Source: Cadophora sp. MPI-SDFR-AT-0126
Lineage: Eukaryota; Ascomycota; Leotiomycetes; Helotiales; Ploettnerulaceae
DNA: 64,000 nt
Direction: 5' to 3'
Assembly: GCA_020747065.1 (NCBI GenBank)
Contig: JAGMVK010000012.1
Location: 1,922,001-1,986,000, forward strand
Positions 10,696-22,390 of the stretch are shown here, one piece after another. A program made the translations under genes and the position numbers. Numbering within the stretch: the stretch's first letter is position 1; the number at the start of each line of letters is the position of its first letter. The notes below the pieces were generated by a model. That model was not told where the DNA came from. It saw nothing but the letters and a program-made list of their open reading frames with translations, and did not search any database.

Positions 10696-12711
10696 GGTCA
10701 GAATGCGAGAGAGATACCAGAAGATTTTCGAAATGAATTCAGAGCAAAATACTTTTGTGCGAGAGAGGAATACTAGTCAACACGAAAGGATGTTGGAAGA
10801 GGAGGAGAGGGAACCATATAAGAGTCAAAGGGGCCAGCAGTGTTTGGTGGCGGCTGTGTGTCGACCTTGGACATGCAAAGGAGCGGCCGCCAGGATCCAG
10901 AGCTGGCCAGAGGTAAATTTTCTCTTGAAACACCGCCTCGAAAAATACGGGCTGTTATGGAACTACCACCGACCTGAATGATGAAGGTGAAGCTGGCAAG
11001 GTTGTAAGCCAGCCCGAGGCGCTCCAAAAGTACGTTGCAGCACGACAGGGGAATTTTCGGGACTTGTCGTGGGCGGTGAGAGACGTCATTCCCTTACCAA
11101 CAGGGCAGAACGCAAGGCTGTGCAAACCATGCCGCTTATCCACCACGCTACAAAGGTACGATTCATCCTCATTCGTGGCAACATCCCTGCTCGTCAGGGT
11201 CGGAAGACTCAAAGTTGGAATGATAATGCCACAAACAGTGTGCCGCCAATCCATCGAAGCCATCGGGGTCATGGAATGTCTCGCCCGACAGACAGGACCA
11301 CGAGCTACGAAGGGTACAAAAGGGGCCATGCAGCATTAGCAAACATCCAGCTACCAATACAATCCATAGCAAAAACCTTAAATCTTCCTCTGTTCCTTCC
11401 TGGACACATCCTCTCTGTTGAGTTGACTACAATAGTACTATGCATTGACTTTGTGGACTTCATTCATTTTCACTCCATTCTTTTGTCTTACTCCAAAGGT
11501 ACCATCAATGCTTTCCCCAAATCTCATCCGATTGGGTGATCCAAAGGTCCTATTGCCTTCTTCCCTTCCCACGGCCGCCATGTTTACTCTTTGCGAACTC
11601 CCGAAAAATCCTCTTCTTCAGACTCCGGCTCTCGACACCCATCTATATTATCTCGGATGCCAACGTTCAAAATCTCTTCCCAAATGACAACGTCTGCTTC
11701 AGGAATATATGACTAATCACAGTCTTCCTTTGCCTGCCCCACCAATCAGCCTCGCCCAGCCTTGCCGTGCCGTGAAATTTTGGCTGTTTGCCTTCCTCAG
11801 CCTGGCCAGCCCTGGTAGACTGCCTAGCCCTGCACAGGAGGGAAACGAGGCTAGGATGGGCATTCTGAAACGCTGCATCCACCTCCATGACACGTCATCA
11901 CTTCCCTGTTCAGTTCTGAAGGGATCTGCGCAAGACTGGGTGGATGGTCTGGAACACTATCCGTTGCGCTGCTGCCAGGGTTGCACTTGGTCATGTGACT
12001 GCACTGAAATGACTTCCAGACGCCTGTAGGGTCTCTGTGGCAACAGCCTGAAGCGAAGTGCAACCCTGGCAGCAGCGCAATGGATAGATACCCTTAAAAT
12101 AAAACTCATACTGTGGTATTGGCGGATTTCACATGCGATTTGGTCAAATGCTCGTCACACTGCCAGGGGTGCACTTTTCATGAGACCTGCTCCGAACGCC
12201 GTGCAGAACGCCTCGCACCACCCCACAAGCCCCAAGGGACGTTTGCGCGGGGTATTGCCGTTGCTGGGACTTTGTGGCGCAGTTCCTCGTGGCCAATGAA
12301 AGAAAAGAAATGTTGAAAAGTTGGACTGCTCACGCGCATCTTGGCTCATCTTCTCGAGATTCTGGTTATTCTCGTTTCTCCGTGGGCTCATTGCTCTAAC
12401 ATCATCTTCATCAAAGCCTCCTCGCCTTCCTTCGGCTCCACGAGGGGGTGTTTGCGAGGAACGATGCTGCAGCTTGACTTTCTTGTGCCGAGCTTCGGTC
12501 TCTAGATCAAGACCCACTCACCAGGCAACAAGAAATCCCTCAGCGCTGGATCGTGAACCGACTTGTTAGTCGGCCAGCTTCGGAAGTAGTCGTCCTTCGA
12601 CTTAACTAATAGAGGGTGCCTTCGTTCAAACTTTCGGATCTTGAATCTATCAACGAATTCTTGTTGGCTTCTCGATTGGTTTAGACACTCTCTCCTCCAC
12701 GACATCTCGAC
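10696..12711. other. Intergenic with a short inverted repeat, no gene supported
   Basis: About 2 kb between two divergent genes. Open frames up to 156 codons occur on both strands but none carries a recognisable motif and they overlap each other. The one clear structure is the inverted repeat at 11958-12086. Confidence 0.4.
11958..12086. repeat. 31-bp inverted repeat, MITE-like or hairpin
   Basis: Arms 11958-11988 and 12056-12086 are reverse complements with one mismatch, separated by 67 bases. The arm contains CTGCTGCCAGGGTTGCACTT. A related partial copy (CTGCCAGGGGTGCACTT) lies at about 12161. It could be a small non-autonomous element or a cruciform. I see no convincing target duplication. 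Confidence 0.7.
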
Positions 12712-13967
12712 ATGTCGTGTCCTTTTCCCAATATAACAACCACTCCCACGATCCCGTACCAGGACGTCGTTCTATCTCTTGCAAAAAATCTCACCTGTGG
12801 GACAGGATACCTCCGTCCTGATGTTGGGGGGTCGCTCCCACCGTGGATCCTCACGGTTTTGGCCATCGTCTTGGAACTCCCTGTGGTAATCGTGCGAATT
12901 GCTCGCTGGGAAAAGACACAACTGATATGCCTTTTCATATCAACCCTGGGAGCCTACATCATTACACAGGCTTACATCTCAACTCACCTCAGCCCAGACA
13001 AGGTCCTGGTTTGGACGCCTATAAGTCTGGTCCTTCCTGCTGGCGCCATGATACATCAGCTCGTGCTTCTAGTAGAGATGCGCGGATCACAGATTCCTCT
13101 GTTGCGAGGTATCATCGTTGAGCGAACCGAACCGTCGGACCGTGGATTTTTGAACCCTCTCTGGTTTCGTCGAAAGAACAGCCCGGGTAAGTGTAGCTCT
13201 TCGCCCTAACCTCCGACGGCAGCATACTGAAAGTAACTGACTATTTCCTAGGACCGGGCCTGGAACTCGCTGACGCACATGAACTTGCGGATCGGGGACC
13301 GGAGCCTGATGAAGGGAATGAACACCAAACATCTTCGTCAACAAACAGTCAAGTACATGGGACTCTGATCATAATGGTCTGTTCTCTTTCGGTTCTTGTC
13401 TGGTGTACCGTCCTTGAGATCAGAGGACTCGTGGCAGCTGTACATGGCCTGAACGTCGATCATTTAGAACTATCATGGTGCTCGCCTATCTTCACCAATT
13501 TCAGTCTTGTAGTGCTGGACGGCAACTGCAACCAGTACAAAATAACTCAGGATGTCAAGAAAGGCATTGGCTGCATCAAATTGCGGGGAACGGAACAGCG
13601 ACACTGGCTACGAGCTACCATTGTCTTGACGTCGATCTTCCTTGTCACCCAGTTATTAGACCTGGTCTTGATGTTACTTGTCAATTCCAAGTACCGGATC
13701 ATGAAAGCGGTCAAGATGAAGAGACCATGGTTCTCGATGATCTTCGGCATCCTTTGGCTGGTGGTGATATTGGTCTTCGGGGTTGTCGAGGCGTCAAATC
13801 TCCCTACAGGCATCACAGAGCGGGTGTGGGTTGTGATGAAGGTGGGCAACGACGTAGCAGCCTGTACGGGGAACCTAACTCCTGCTGGCCTTCGCGGCGC
13901 AGTCATTGGGTGGACGGATGGCCTCTTGAAGAGTTGGGGCGCGGTGTATTTCGGCTCTAGTGCATAA
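12712..13967 (+). CDS. Polytopic membrane protein, unknown family
   Basis: Two exons, 12712-13186 and 13252-13967 (396 aa; intron 65 bp with GTAAGT, CTGAC and CTAG). Hydrophobic segments at about residues 44-64, 70-90, 98-123, 197-222, 279-302 and 319-338 suggest six membrane spans, perhaps a seventh near 235-248. Two Asn-rich sites near the N-terminus (NITT, NLTC) and cysteines in the long loop at 223-278 suggest an extracellular N-terminus and loop. A hydrophilic Glu/Gln/Ser-rich loop at 160-195 separates the two halves and would be cytoplasmic. I do not recognise the family. The splice model is supported by the continuous frame; the function is unknown. Confidence 0.75.
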
Positions 13968-16029
13968 TTGGAGGATACTATTTCTGGAGTTAACTCTGGA
14001 ATGCTGAGGCGCATATTTGATGGGAACTTAACTAATCCTTGGGATGAATTCTTTGGTAGAATGTTTGTATTTGTGGCTAGCGGTTCCTTTCAGTTAGACC
14101 TTCTCTAGAATCACCCTTCTAGACTTGAAATGGATAGAAAAAGACTTGTTTGAGTTGTAATTATCGCTGCGATGCTTCAAGAGCCAGACAAAGAACTCTA
14201 ATGGTTTCTGATGGGGCGCATGAAAAAGAGGGATATATCTTGGTGGGGGCTCAAAATAATTTCCTATTTTGTACTGCCCAGATCCCTAGGAGGTACCACT
14301 GGCGATTCCTACTTCTAGATCCATCTTAGCAAGTACAGGATTAGGATGATTGAATCGCTTCCGTCTTAAGGAACGATGTGTTATGGGTCTACCTAATACA
14401 AAAGACATCTATGTCAGCGTCGAGAAGGCTAGTTAGCAACATTCTGCAATGAGCGAGTACTAGATATTGCGATCGCGACACCTCCAACTGACTCACTGGA
14501 TTGTTGCTAGCAGTTTATCTAGCGCCCTATATCCGCTGCACAACGCCCTAGCCTCAATGCTCGCTCCGTTCAAGAACCTTTTTGCAACACGCAACCTGGA
14601 CTTCGTGCTCAAACGACATCCGTTTCTCGATCGGCGATTTCAACACATCAACCAGAAGTACAACTGGAGTAAGTGGTCGACTGACCTCGACTTTTGGGAA
14701 TGCACATATCAGGCATTATAGTCGGAAAACCCGGCTATCCCGTCCATAAATCCTAATTTGCTATCAGAGGGCCGGGATGACAGATTGTGCTTCCTTGGGA
14801 GCTTTGAATCGGTACCTGAGGATGAAGTTTGCGGTACAGTGGGCAAAATGCTGTCCTTTCTGAAGAGACTCCTCAAGGTGCGGCAGCGGAGCGTAAGCGA
14901 ACCACCACAAGGAGGTTGACGTTGGAGGGGCTGATGTTGAGCTGTAAAGGAGGGAACCTAATGACGATTGAATGTAGGACTGTTCTCTATTGTTTGCTGC
15001 ACTCAAATCCCCAGAACTCCTTCGAATAACCGGTATGTTTCTTGTGTTGACGTGGTGCACCATTCCCAATGTGCTCGTCCTGACCAATCCCCATTCTTCA
15101 TCCACATCTTCATCTCCCGAGGTGATTATCCCAACGCTTGCCAGCTTATCCAAACCCATCGATCTCCTCCTTCTGCCAGTGCCTCCAACTCTGCTTCATC
15201 TCCATCTTGATCTATTTGTGGTATGTTGTCCCTTTCCCAGTTAGTTAAGACCAGTATATAAACCATGTCGAATAGAGTTCGCGATCTCTTACAAGTTGCT
15301 GTCATTTCCTCCCCCCACTGCCTACAGTCCAACTCCGGAGTTTGCGAGATGGAATGACGAAGGAGGTAAGCGTCACAATCCATCTTCCCTTCGAGTCCCC
15401 TTGTCATTCAATTCCACCCTACATCTCCACCAACAGCCGTGCGTGTGTACTATACCTATCTCGTATTGCTGACATCAAAAAGTGGTGTTTGTTCGTAGTC
15501 GTTGGTTCGGTATCGATCAGAGGGGAACTTGGACGAAGACACCCATCAACCACCCATCCTCGCAAGCTGCGGAAGGTGTGATATTCGGAATCTGTTGATG
15601 AGAAACGCCTTTCAGGGGATGTATGCTGCGGTCGAAGACGAGGAGTTGTCAAGCCAGACGGGTGGAGAGTTGTGCTTGGGGACGTCGTGAATGTTCACGT
15701 CAATAAAGACATCACTAATTTTTATCGGCAACGAACATCGGTGAGGCTCAAAATCGTGGCGTAAAGAGATGCCTGCGCTTGTGGCTGAAATTGTGGGCAC
15801 AGACCCTCCCTGGTGCAGCTGTAGCGATTGAGGAGTGGCTTTCGAGAGTCCTGCAAGCATTGAAGGGGCTCGTTCGTGGATAGGAATGAGAACCATCTGT
15901 TTTGCAGAGATTATGCAAAACTCGAGATGAGTTGCCCGGATTAATACTTCCGTCTTCCGAAGAATGAAGCTGTTGCCTTGGGGCGCCAAGAACTTCCACC
16001 TGTCCGTGGTGCGCCCTGCGAACCTGGGA
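13968..16029. other. No gene supported
   Basis: Only short frames without known motifs, including one of 84 codons at 14467-14721 (+) rich in Leu, His and Trp that could be a small gene but has no support. Frames on both strands between 14764 and 15690 contradict each other. Confidence 0.35.
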
Positions 16030-16200
16030 CTGTATCTTACCGTAGCCAGCCTTGACTTTACTCGTGCCGTCTACCAGATCCCTGAAAGTGACCTCCTCTT
16101 CTCCCCATCTGTGTGAAAGTATAGCATACTTCGGTATGCCGTTCTCAACGAACTCGGTCAGGCTGAGGTCGCCATCGTTGTTGCACTGCAGCAGACGCAT
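16030..16200 (-). pseudogene. HET domain N-terminal fragment
   Basis: From an ATG at 16200 the minus strand reads MRLLQ, TEFVENGIPKYAILSHRWG, EEEVTFRDLVDGTSK and GYGKI. This is the characteristic start of fungal HET (heterokaryon incompatibility) proteins of the HET-E type. Those proteins trigger cell death when unlike strains fuse. After GYGKI the expected CGEQA and WVDTCCIDK motifs are absent in all frames, so this is a fragment of about 57 codons. The open frame extends upstream to 16386 and downstream to 15748, but those parts are not HET-like. An undetected intron is a less likely explanation. Confidence 0.65.
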
Positions 16201-16386
16201 TATTCGACTAGCTTCGACGATCGAAGGAGGAAGGGTCCTCGATGGTAGTTCAGCCGTCGAGTTGGCATAGATACGAAAGGTGATGACTTCATGTCGGGTT
16301 GAGGCTGGCGCACTCAGCTGGGTCACAGCCTCGCGGCAATAGCATCGTCGTACATCACTGGAAGCGCGCAAGACCGGCCCAGTCAC

Positions 16387-17387
16387 TCAGGCTCACCGGC
16401 GAAGTCAATCTCGATTGACAATAATGTATTCTTTGTTGCTGAGAGAGAAGCTAAAGAAATCTCAGAATTGAATGATAGAAAAGGAAATCAGGACCCAGTC
16501 TACCTTCGATCATCCATCTGTTGTCGATTTCTAGCCTAAGTTTTGGCTGATATTTGTTAAGTAAGCTACGGTGAACTATGGCGAAACCACCAAAGCTTTG
16601 TGGGAGGTGCGGGGTCAGTCCCTTCTAGCCGAGAATCGTTAGTTCCGTCGATTAGCAGTACCGAACCGCGAGGCGGCCCTGCAACTGTTTGCACGCTGCA
16701 GCAGCTACAAAGCTTATCAGGGTCTCGGACACAAAATTAATCGATCTGAAGCTCGGATTAGAACTTTTAAGATGTGCAAGGGACAATAAAAGCTTGCTAG
16801 TACAGCTGCGGCAGGAGACTCGTACTAATGCATAAACGGAGGCTTGTTATAAATCAGGCGAAAGGGCGACGATAAGAATATAAAATTTTCTTTAGAAGGG
16901 GTTAAATTGCTAATAAATAGTTATATAAAACGGCTAATCACTTCTTTTTGTAGACTAATAAGTTAGTGTGGAGTTTGAATTGCGTAAAGTCTAAGTACCT
17001 CTCGTTTTTCTCGGCACGTAGGGTTTCTGTTGGTCATGTGACGCCACACCTCTCTACCTACCAGGCTACCACACTGTAATGAGTCACGCTCCTGTATATA
17101 TAGTCCCAGTCCATTAGATAGTTGAAGGAATCATCACTTCTTCTTGATATCCAACTGTTTCTCGGCACGCAGGGACGGACGTTAGTTCAGCCTTGCAAGG
17201 CAGCAAGCTTGTTTTTTCAATTTAAATTTCGAAAAATTCTCCGCGAATGTCGTCCAATATCAAAGCAGAAATTTGGGGGTGCACAAGACCACTACCCACC
17301 CATTCCATACCTCTTTACTTTCCATCCTCTCACCCGCAAGCGACGCCTGAGAATCGTTGGGACCTTTCGTACCTGCGCCCCTTCCTT
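16387..17387. other. No gene supported
   Basis: Partly AT-rich (16830-16960), perhaps an old repeat. No recognisable protein motif or RNA gene. Confidence 0.35.
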
Positions 17388-17624
17388 CTACGCCAGCAAG
17401 CGCTGCTCGGCTATAGGATCCCATGGGACATTCAATCTCGTGCCCGAACAGCCCAGCTTGTCCTCGCTCGAACGTCCGTCACTGTCACCGTCGCTGCCGA
17501 GTTCGGAATCGCTATCGCTCAAACCAGCATCGTCATCGCTGCTTGACGGCTCACCCCCTCGCAACGCAAGAGCCCCGGGATCAGCGGCTCTGCCTTCTTC
17601 AGGCCGTATACGCGCCGCGTCCAC
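17388..17624 (-). pseudogene. SANT/Myb-like fungal protein fragment
   Basis: 78 codons: an acidic, Ser/Asp-rich N-terminal part followed by RLNVPWDPIAEQRLLA, the start of a helix-turn-helix pattern seen in many small fungal proteins (PWDP..EQRLLAWKKEGK). The stop falls exactly where a Trp is expected (TAG for TGG), followed in frame by KEG and then loss of the pattern. This looks like a gene broken by one G-to-A change and later shifts. Family recognition is by pattern only. Confidence 0.45.
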
Positions 17625-18290
17625 GCGGTCATTACCTACCTCCGCAGTAGTCGATAGAGCCGCTCCATCGAACGAGGGCCGGGATATACCTGTCGGCTGA
17701 AGCCACTCAAGAAATATGAGTGTTGCTCGATCGGCTTGATGGTGAAGTCGTCAATCTTCCCCACGTGGCCGGTATTCGCGATGAGTCGAGCTACCTGGGC
17801 GAGAGAGACTCCTCGCCCGGTGCAACCGTCCCGGATCATTGCTGTGAGTTGCTAAACAGGTATTATTGCAATGGAAATAATTCTTACTGGCATGTATGGC
17901 CATGGATGAGACCATTCGCGCTGCAATGTACTTGGTAGGAATTCAGTTTGTGTAATTGCCGGTCATGCAAAGTCCTTGCAACACCGCTCAAGTGTGGCAG
18001 ACGAAATTGGGAAGCGGTAACCGCCGAAAAATGTTTGTCAGCTGTTCACTAATCAGCAGAAAAATTCTGCGTCAGACCGGAATGCACCACTAACTAAAAG
18101 AGTTGAAACTCTAATCTGTGGCTTCGAGCGATATATGATTAATCGTATTGAATCCTCCCGCCGGCACGTCTGTCACTCCGATCACATCATCGTCGATGAG
18201 AGGCAAACTTAAGTACAATCAATATTGTGCCGCAATTCTGCTTTCAACAAGGAGAAAATAATCATCACGCAGCAAACATACTTGCCACAA

Positions 18291-18690
18291 TGAAAGCGCT
18301 TGTCGCCAACCGCGGTATTCTCAATCGATCTGCCAACCTCCTGGCGGGGAAGTCGATCGGAAATGGTGTTAAGGTCAAGGATATCTCAAAACCGACCATC
18401 TCAGAGAAGGAGATTCTGGTCAAGGTTCACGCAACAGCCCTTAATCCAATTGACTGCAAATTCATCGACTTCATCGCTCCCTCGGATAATCTTCTCGGCT
18501 GCGAGTTTGCTGGTGTGGTCGCCGACGTTGTGGCAGGTAGTGCGGCATCGCGCACATGGAAGATTGGCGACCGCGTTGCTGGGTTTGTGCAAGGCGGCGT
18601 GAGCCAAGAACGCGGCGCATTTGCCGAGTATGTTAAGGCGGAGGACGATCTTGTCTGGAGAATTCCTGCAGGAGTGAAGGATGGAGTCCT
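18291..18690 (+). pseudogene. Zinc-type alcohol dehydrogenase / enoyl reductase, N-terminal fragment
   Basis: From ATG 18291 the frame reads MKALV, VHATALNPIDCK, LLGCEFAGVV, WKIGDRVAGFV and GAFAEYVKAEDD. This is the GroES-like N-terminal half of a medium-chain dehydrogenase/reductase, of the kind seen in stand-alone fungal enoyl reductases. The family normally has about 340-360 aa; here the match ends after about 130 residues near 18690 and the NAD(P)-binding Rossmann part is missing. The same position begins the match to a different family in another frame, so the gene was cut by a rearrangement. A frame from 18227 continues upstream but is probably 5' untranslated. Confidence 0.65.
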
Positions 18691-19242
18691 TCCCGGGACA
18701 ACGAGGTTGTGGAGGATGGATTGGCGCCGCACCCGCATCTCCCGGTCATGGATGGGTTTCAATGTCAGCACTGTCCAATCAGATTCCAACTTTTAGAGTC
18801 TGAAGCAGCTTATCAGCATCGACTCATACATGGAAGCGTGGCTAGTTGCATGGAGCGATTTCTGGTCCGGATTCAATCATGGTCTGGAGAAGGACCGTAC
18901 TGGCTGGTTAATGAGAGCGAGTGTGGTCCAACCTCTGGAGCTATGAAGCAGAGTTCAAGCGAACACGGGAAGTTGGAGATGGATGAGCAGATGGATGAGC
19001 AGCTGGATGAGCAGGCAAATAGGAAAGCCGAGGACTCTTCGGTGTATCAAGCTGGCATTGTGGATGACTTTATTGATGTAGACGGCTGTGATTGGGTTCT
19101 GGTAGAGCTAACGGACAGAAGAAGTAAAGCAGAAGATACTTCTGCGGTATTCAAATACCAAGCAAGACAACTGCCTCTTGCTGTCTCCCCGTTGCTGGCG
19201 AGATGCAATACTTGCATCACGATAGTAAGGTCTTGCCTCTAA
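18690..19242 (+). pseudogene. C2H2/DUF3505-like N-terminal fragment
   Basis: The frame with ATG 18709 reads LPVMDGFQCQHCPIRF, then H and H about 20 residues on, then RFLVRIQSWSG and YWLVNE. This resembles the DUF3505-type region at the N-terminus of large fungal proteins (a C-x2-C..H..H finger followed by a VQSW..YW.V block). It continues with an acidic EQMDEQLDEQ repeat and stops at 19242. The family signal starts at about 18690, exactly where the dehydrogenase fragment ends. It is probably a broken piece and not a working gene. Assignment tentative. Confidence 0.45.
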
Positions 19243-19949
19243 ACATAGCACAAAGTCACCAGCAAGGCCAAAAAGAAGAAAAACAGAAGTGGGAAGGGAT
19301 GGCACCTTGACGATACATATATGAAATGGAAAGCAGTCTATTCTGACGGGACGCACAAACCCTGGTTCCCGATGCTTAATGCCGTGCACAATCTGCACAT
19401 GGTCGTTGAAATCCTGCTAGTCTTTGAGAACAAGCCCCTGAGAATTACAAGTTGGATGATAGCGTTCAACATGATCCACCACCTTTACAGGGCAGCAGAA
19501 AGAATCCATCCGTGCTTCGTAGCTCCTTGATTCGTCTGTAATACAGAACAGGCACTCCGTCCGTCGCAGCTAAGGAGAAAGACAGGAGCCATGGGCCGAC
19601 CATTGCAAACTCTTCCTTGAAAAGAGCTCGTGGAGGTTATGCAACGCGAAGGCGGTAGCGTGAGGCGACCTCACGATAGTCGCAAAGCGCCTGCACCAGT
19701 TCAGTGGTCTCCATCCGACGGTTGACAGCGTCCTGCGGGGTGATATCCGGGATGTTCTGATGGTATACTCGGACCACGATCATGGAGCTAATACCTCAAC
19801 CCACAGCAGAGCACGAGATGTTGAGACAATGCGATCACCTTTGCGCCTAATGAAATCAAAATCAAGAAAAGAAAGCAGCTAAACGGTCCTGTACGATTCA
19901 GCTCTCGTTTTTGCTCTCAAAGTCATGGTAACCAAGAACAAACGGTAAT
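19243..19949. other. No gene supported
   Basis: A 69-codon plus-strand frame at 19321-19530 has no recognisable motif. Otherwise short frames only. This is the 3' flank of the captain gene. Confidence 0.4.
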
Positions 19950-22390
19950 CTAAACAATCAGTCGCTCAGCCGGACCTCGTGAAACTGTCCCGTGAAACCT
20001 CTCTGCGTGGATCAGCAAGTCTTTTCTGGTCTTGAGCCGAACACCACAGTCCATGCAATTAACAAACTGCCCATCTTTCAATTTGCTTACATGCTTCCTC
20101 ACAAAGTGTCGACTCAGGGAACCTGGGTTCGCGTACTCGGCGACCCTCTCGCCCATTGTCAGGTGCGGAGTTCCAATACAGACAAAACATACTTTGGGCC
20201 TCTTGCCGGTTCTGATGGAAGATATTGCCTTGCGGAGTGCGACATCTGGCTCGGCGGCTTGCACTGGGGGGCTGACAACCATGCCGGGAGGACCACGCCG
20301 AACATGGCGAGACGGTGTCCCCTCTTCTACACCGCAGTACAACGTAACCGCGTTGATAGCCGTGATTCTCCGTTGCAGTTCCTGTTCGGGTGACTTCCCA
20401 GGCAAGGTAAGGATCGCGTCTATCAAGCCAAGCTGCTCTGGCGACATGTCTGCCCGGACCAAGGCGTCTCGCGTGTCCTCATCAACCACCATGCCTGACA
20501 GCTGCCGTTCGCTATCCTTCACCGGCTGCTCTGACTTGTACTGCTCCTTAATATCCTTGAGGAGTTCTCTCCGCTTCCGCTGCTTCTCGTTATACAATCG
20601 CTTGATGGCCTTCTGGAGCCTGTCATCTTTCCGGCCCCCGACAGGAGCGTTGGACAGGTCCTTCACTCGGTTGTGCAACTTCACGATATATGGAAGGTCG
20701 TTCACAGACGCAGTTTGTTCCGGTGTCAGCTTCCGCGGCCGGCGGGGGTCGATCGAGCGGCTCATGGAGCATGCAAACCGCATCAGGTCCTTTTGCGTGT
20801 CTAGCCTTCGATACACGCCCTGAAGGTCAACGTTGATGTCATTGAGGTAGTGTTTCAAGAAAGTGCCGATACTTGCATGCTGCAGGATTTTATTCTGAAG
20901 CGAATCGCTAACATCCGCTGTTGGGAAGACCTCCAGTCAGTATGAGGCCTGAGTAATGGAAGATCGGGCACTTACGACTTTCATTCAGCCCTTTGGCTGA
21001 ACCATCTCGGAGGTTGTAAGGCTTCAATACCTGGCCAAAGCCGGTGATCTCGCCCCCTACCTTCATCCGGTACCGTACCGACCCAGATGAGAGCTGCAGC
21101 TCGCGAGCAATACGAACGCCTTGTGCTTCACGAACCGCCTCACAGAAGATGAACTCGTCGTTCATCTCGTCTCGTAGCGGCAGTGGCTGCTCATTAAGTC
21201 CCTTGAGGACTTTGAGGCTGTATAACCTTTCCGGACAATCAATACTTGGCGACTTGAATGCGCGAGCCTTGAATAGCATGCCGAGGAGGAAGACATGCGG
21301 GCTGAGCACAAGGGTTGGATCGTAGATAATCTCGGGAATTTTGAATTCGTTCCTGGCACGGGTCAGCAAATAAATTAGGGTAGCTAAAGGCGAAGGAAGG
21401 GAACGTACATATCCTTTGAGCCGAGATATCGTTTCGTGAACTCGGGCGTCAGTTCAACAAAAAGACGAGGACGACCACCTCCGTCGGGATCTCGAATCAA
21501 GGTCAACTTCAGGTGTCGATACCGAAGCTCAACCAGAGCCTCCGGTCGATTGCCTGTGATTCCTGCAAGCTGACAGAATAGGACGAGTTGGACTCGGAGC
21601 CATCCGATGTCAAAAGTCATCTCGGTCGTAGCTAGAAGGACTCGCGCGAATTCAGCTAGATCCTCCGCATACATGGTCGCACTCGGCCGCTTTGTGAAAT
21701 CGAGGTCCTTTTCTACTGCTACGATTTTGACGACCTAAACATCTCGTTAGCATATACCACAACCCTAGAAGGTGTGCGAAGGCTCACATCTTGACCATTC
21801 ACTTGGATCATAGGATCAATCTTCCTCCCAGTTTCAATCTTGTATACTATCAGGTAGCACTTCCAAAATGTCTCTAGCGAGCTTGCATATTTGATTCCTG
21901 GCCGCCTCCGGCCACCTTTCCCTCGTCGTTGATCGCACACCCAGCTCAGGAAGCCGTGGATAAATTGGGGAGAGATTTCGTCGTAGCATTTCGCCGGATC
22001 CCAGGTCTGGAAAGTGCAGTATCTGAATGCGAAACACAGGTCAGTTGAATCTCTTCAATGCAGGTGAGATAGATATTGCTCATACTGTTCATGGTGCTCC
22101 TTCACCCGGTCAAGCTGAGCCTGCGTCTTGGGGCTGTATCGCCTTTGTCGGAGACGCTGCACGTCGAGGTTTGCAGCGTTGGCGCGGTAGTGCTCTGGAG
22201 GATGTCGTACTTCATCATCGAAAAGATCGTCATCGTCGTCACTATCCTCCTCGGCTAAGAGGCTGTCCAGGTCGGTATCGGTTCCAGAGTCTGCTTCGTC
22301 ATCGAACAAGCTGTCCGTGTCAGAATCAGAGGTGCTCTCATCGTCGAGTGTCGGCACATCTTCACTATATCTCGCTCGAGGCATAGACAT
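19950..22390 (-). CDS. DUF3435 tyrosine recombinase, putative Starship captain
   Basis: Five exons in one frame: 22390-22086, 22022-21788, 21734-21409, 21352-20976 and 20917-19950 (736 aa). The introns are 53-63 bp, each with a GT donor, a CTGAC or CTAAC branch and an AG acceptor. The N-terminus (1-70) is acidic. Family blocks follow in order: RRYSPKTQAQLDRV, RRPGIKYASSLETFWK, LAGITGNRPEAL, PEIIYDPTLVLSPHVFLLG, PYNLRDGSAKGLNES, SDSLQNKILQHASIGTFLKH and MSRSIDPRRP. Likely catalytic residues are R243, Y401, R404 and Y438. The last 85 residues hold two C2H2-like fingers (CFVC..H..H, CMDC..H..H). DUF3435 proteins include the captains that move Starship giant elements, and a captain normally lies first at the 5' end reading inward. 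Here that puts the element end near 22.4-22.84 kb. All junctions restore family motifs and there is no premature stop. A second ATG is two codons downstream. Confidence 0.9.

Noticed and set aside
17122..17700. 192-codon plus-strand frame
   Set aside because: Ser/Pro-rich low complexity, opposite to the more convincing SANT-like minus-strand frame.
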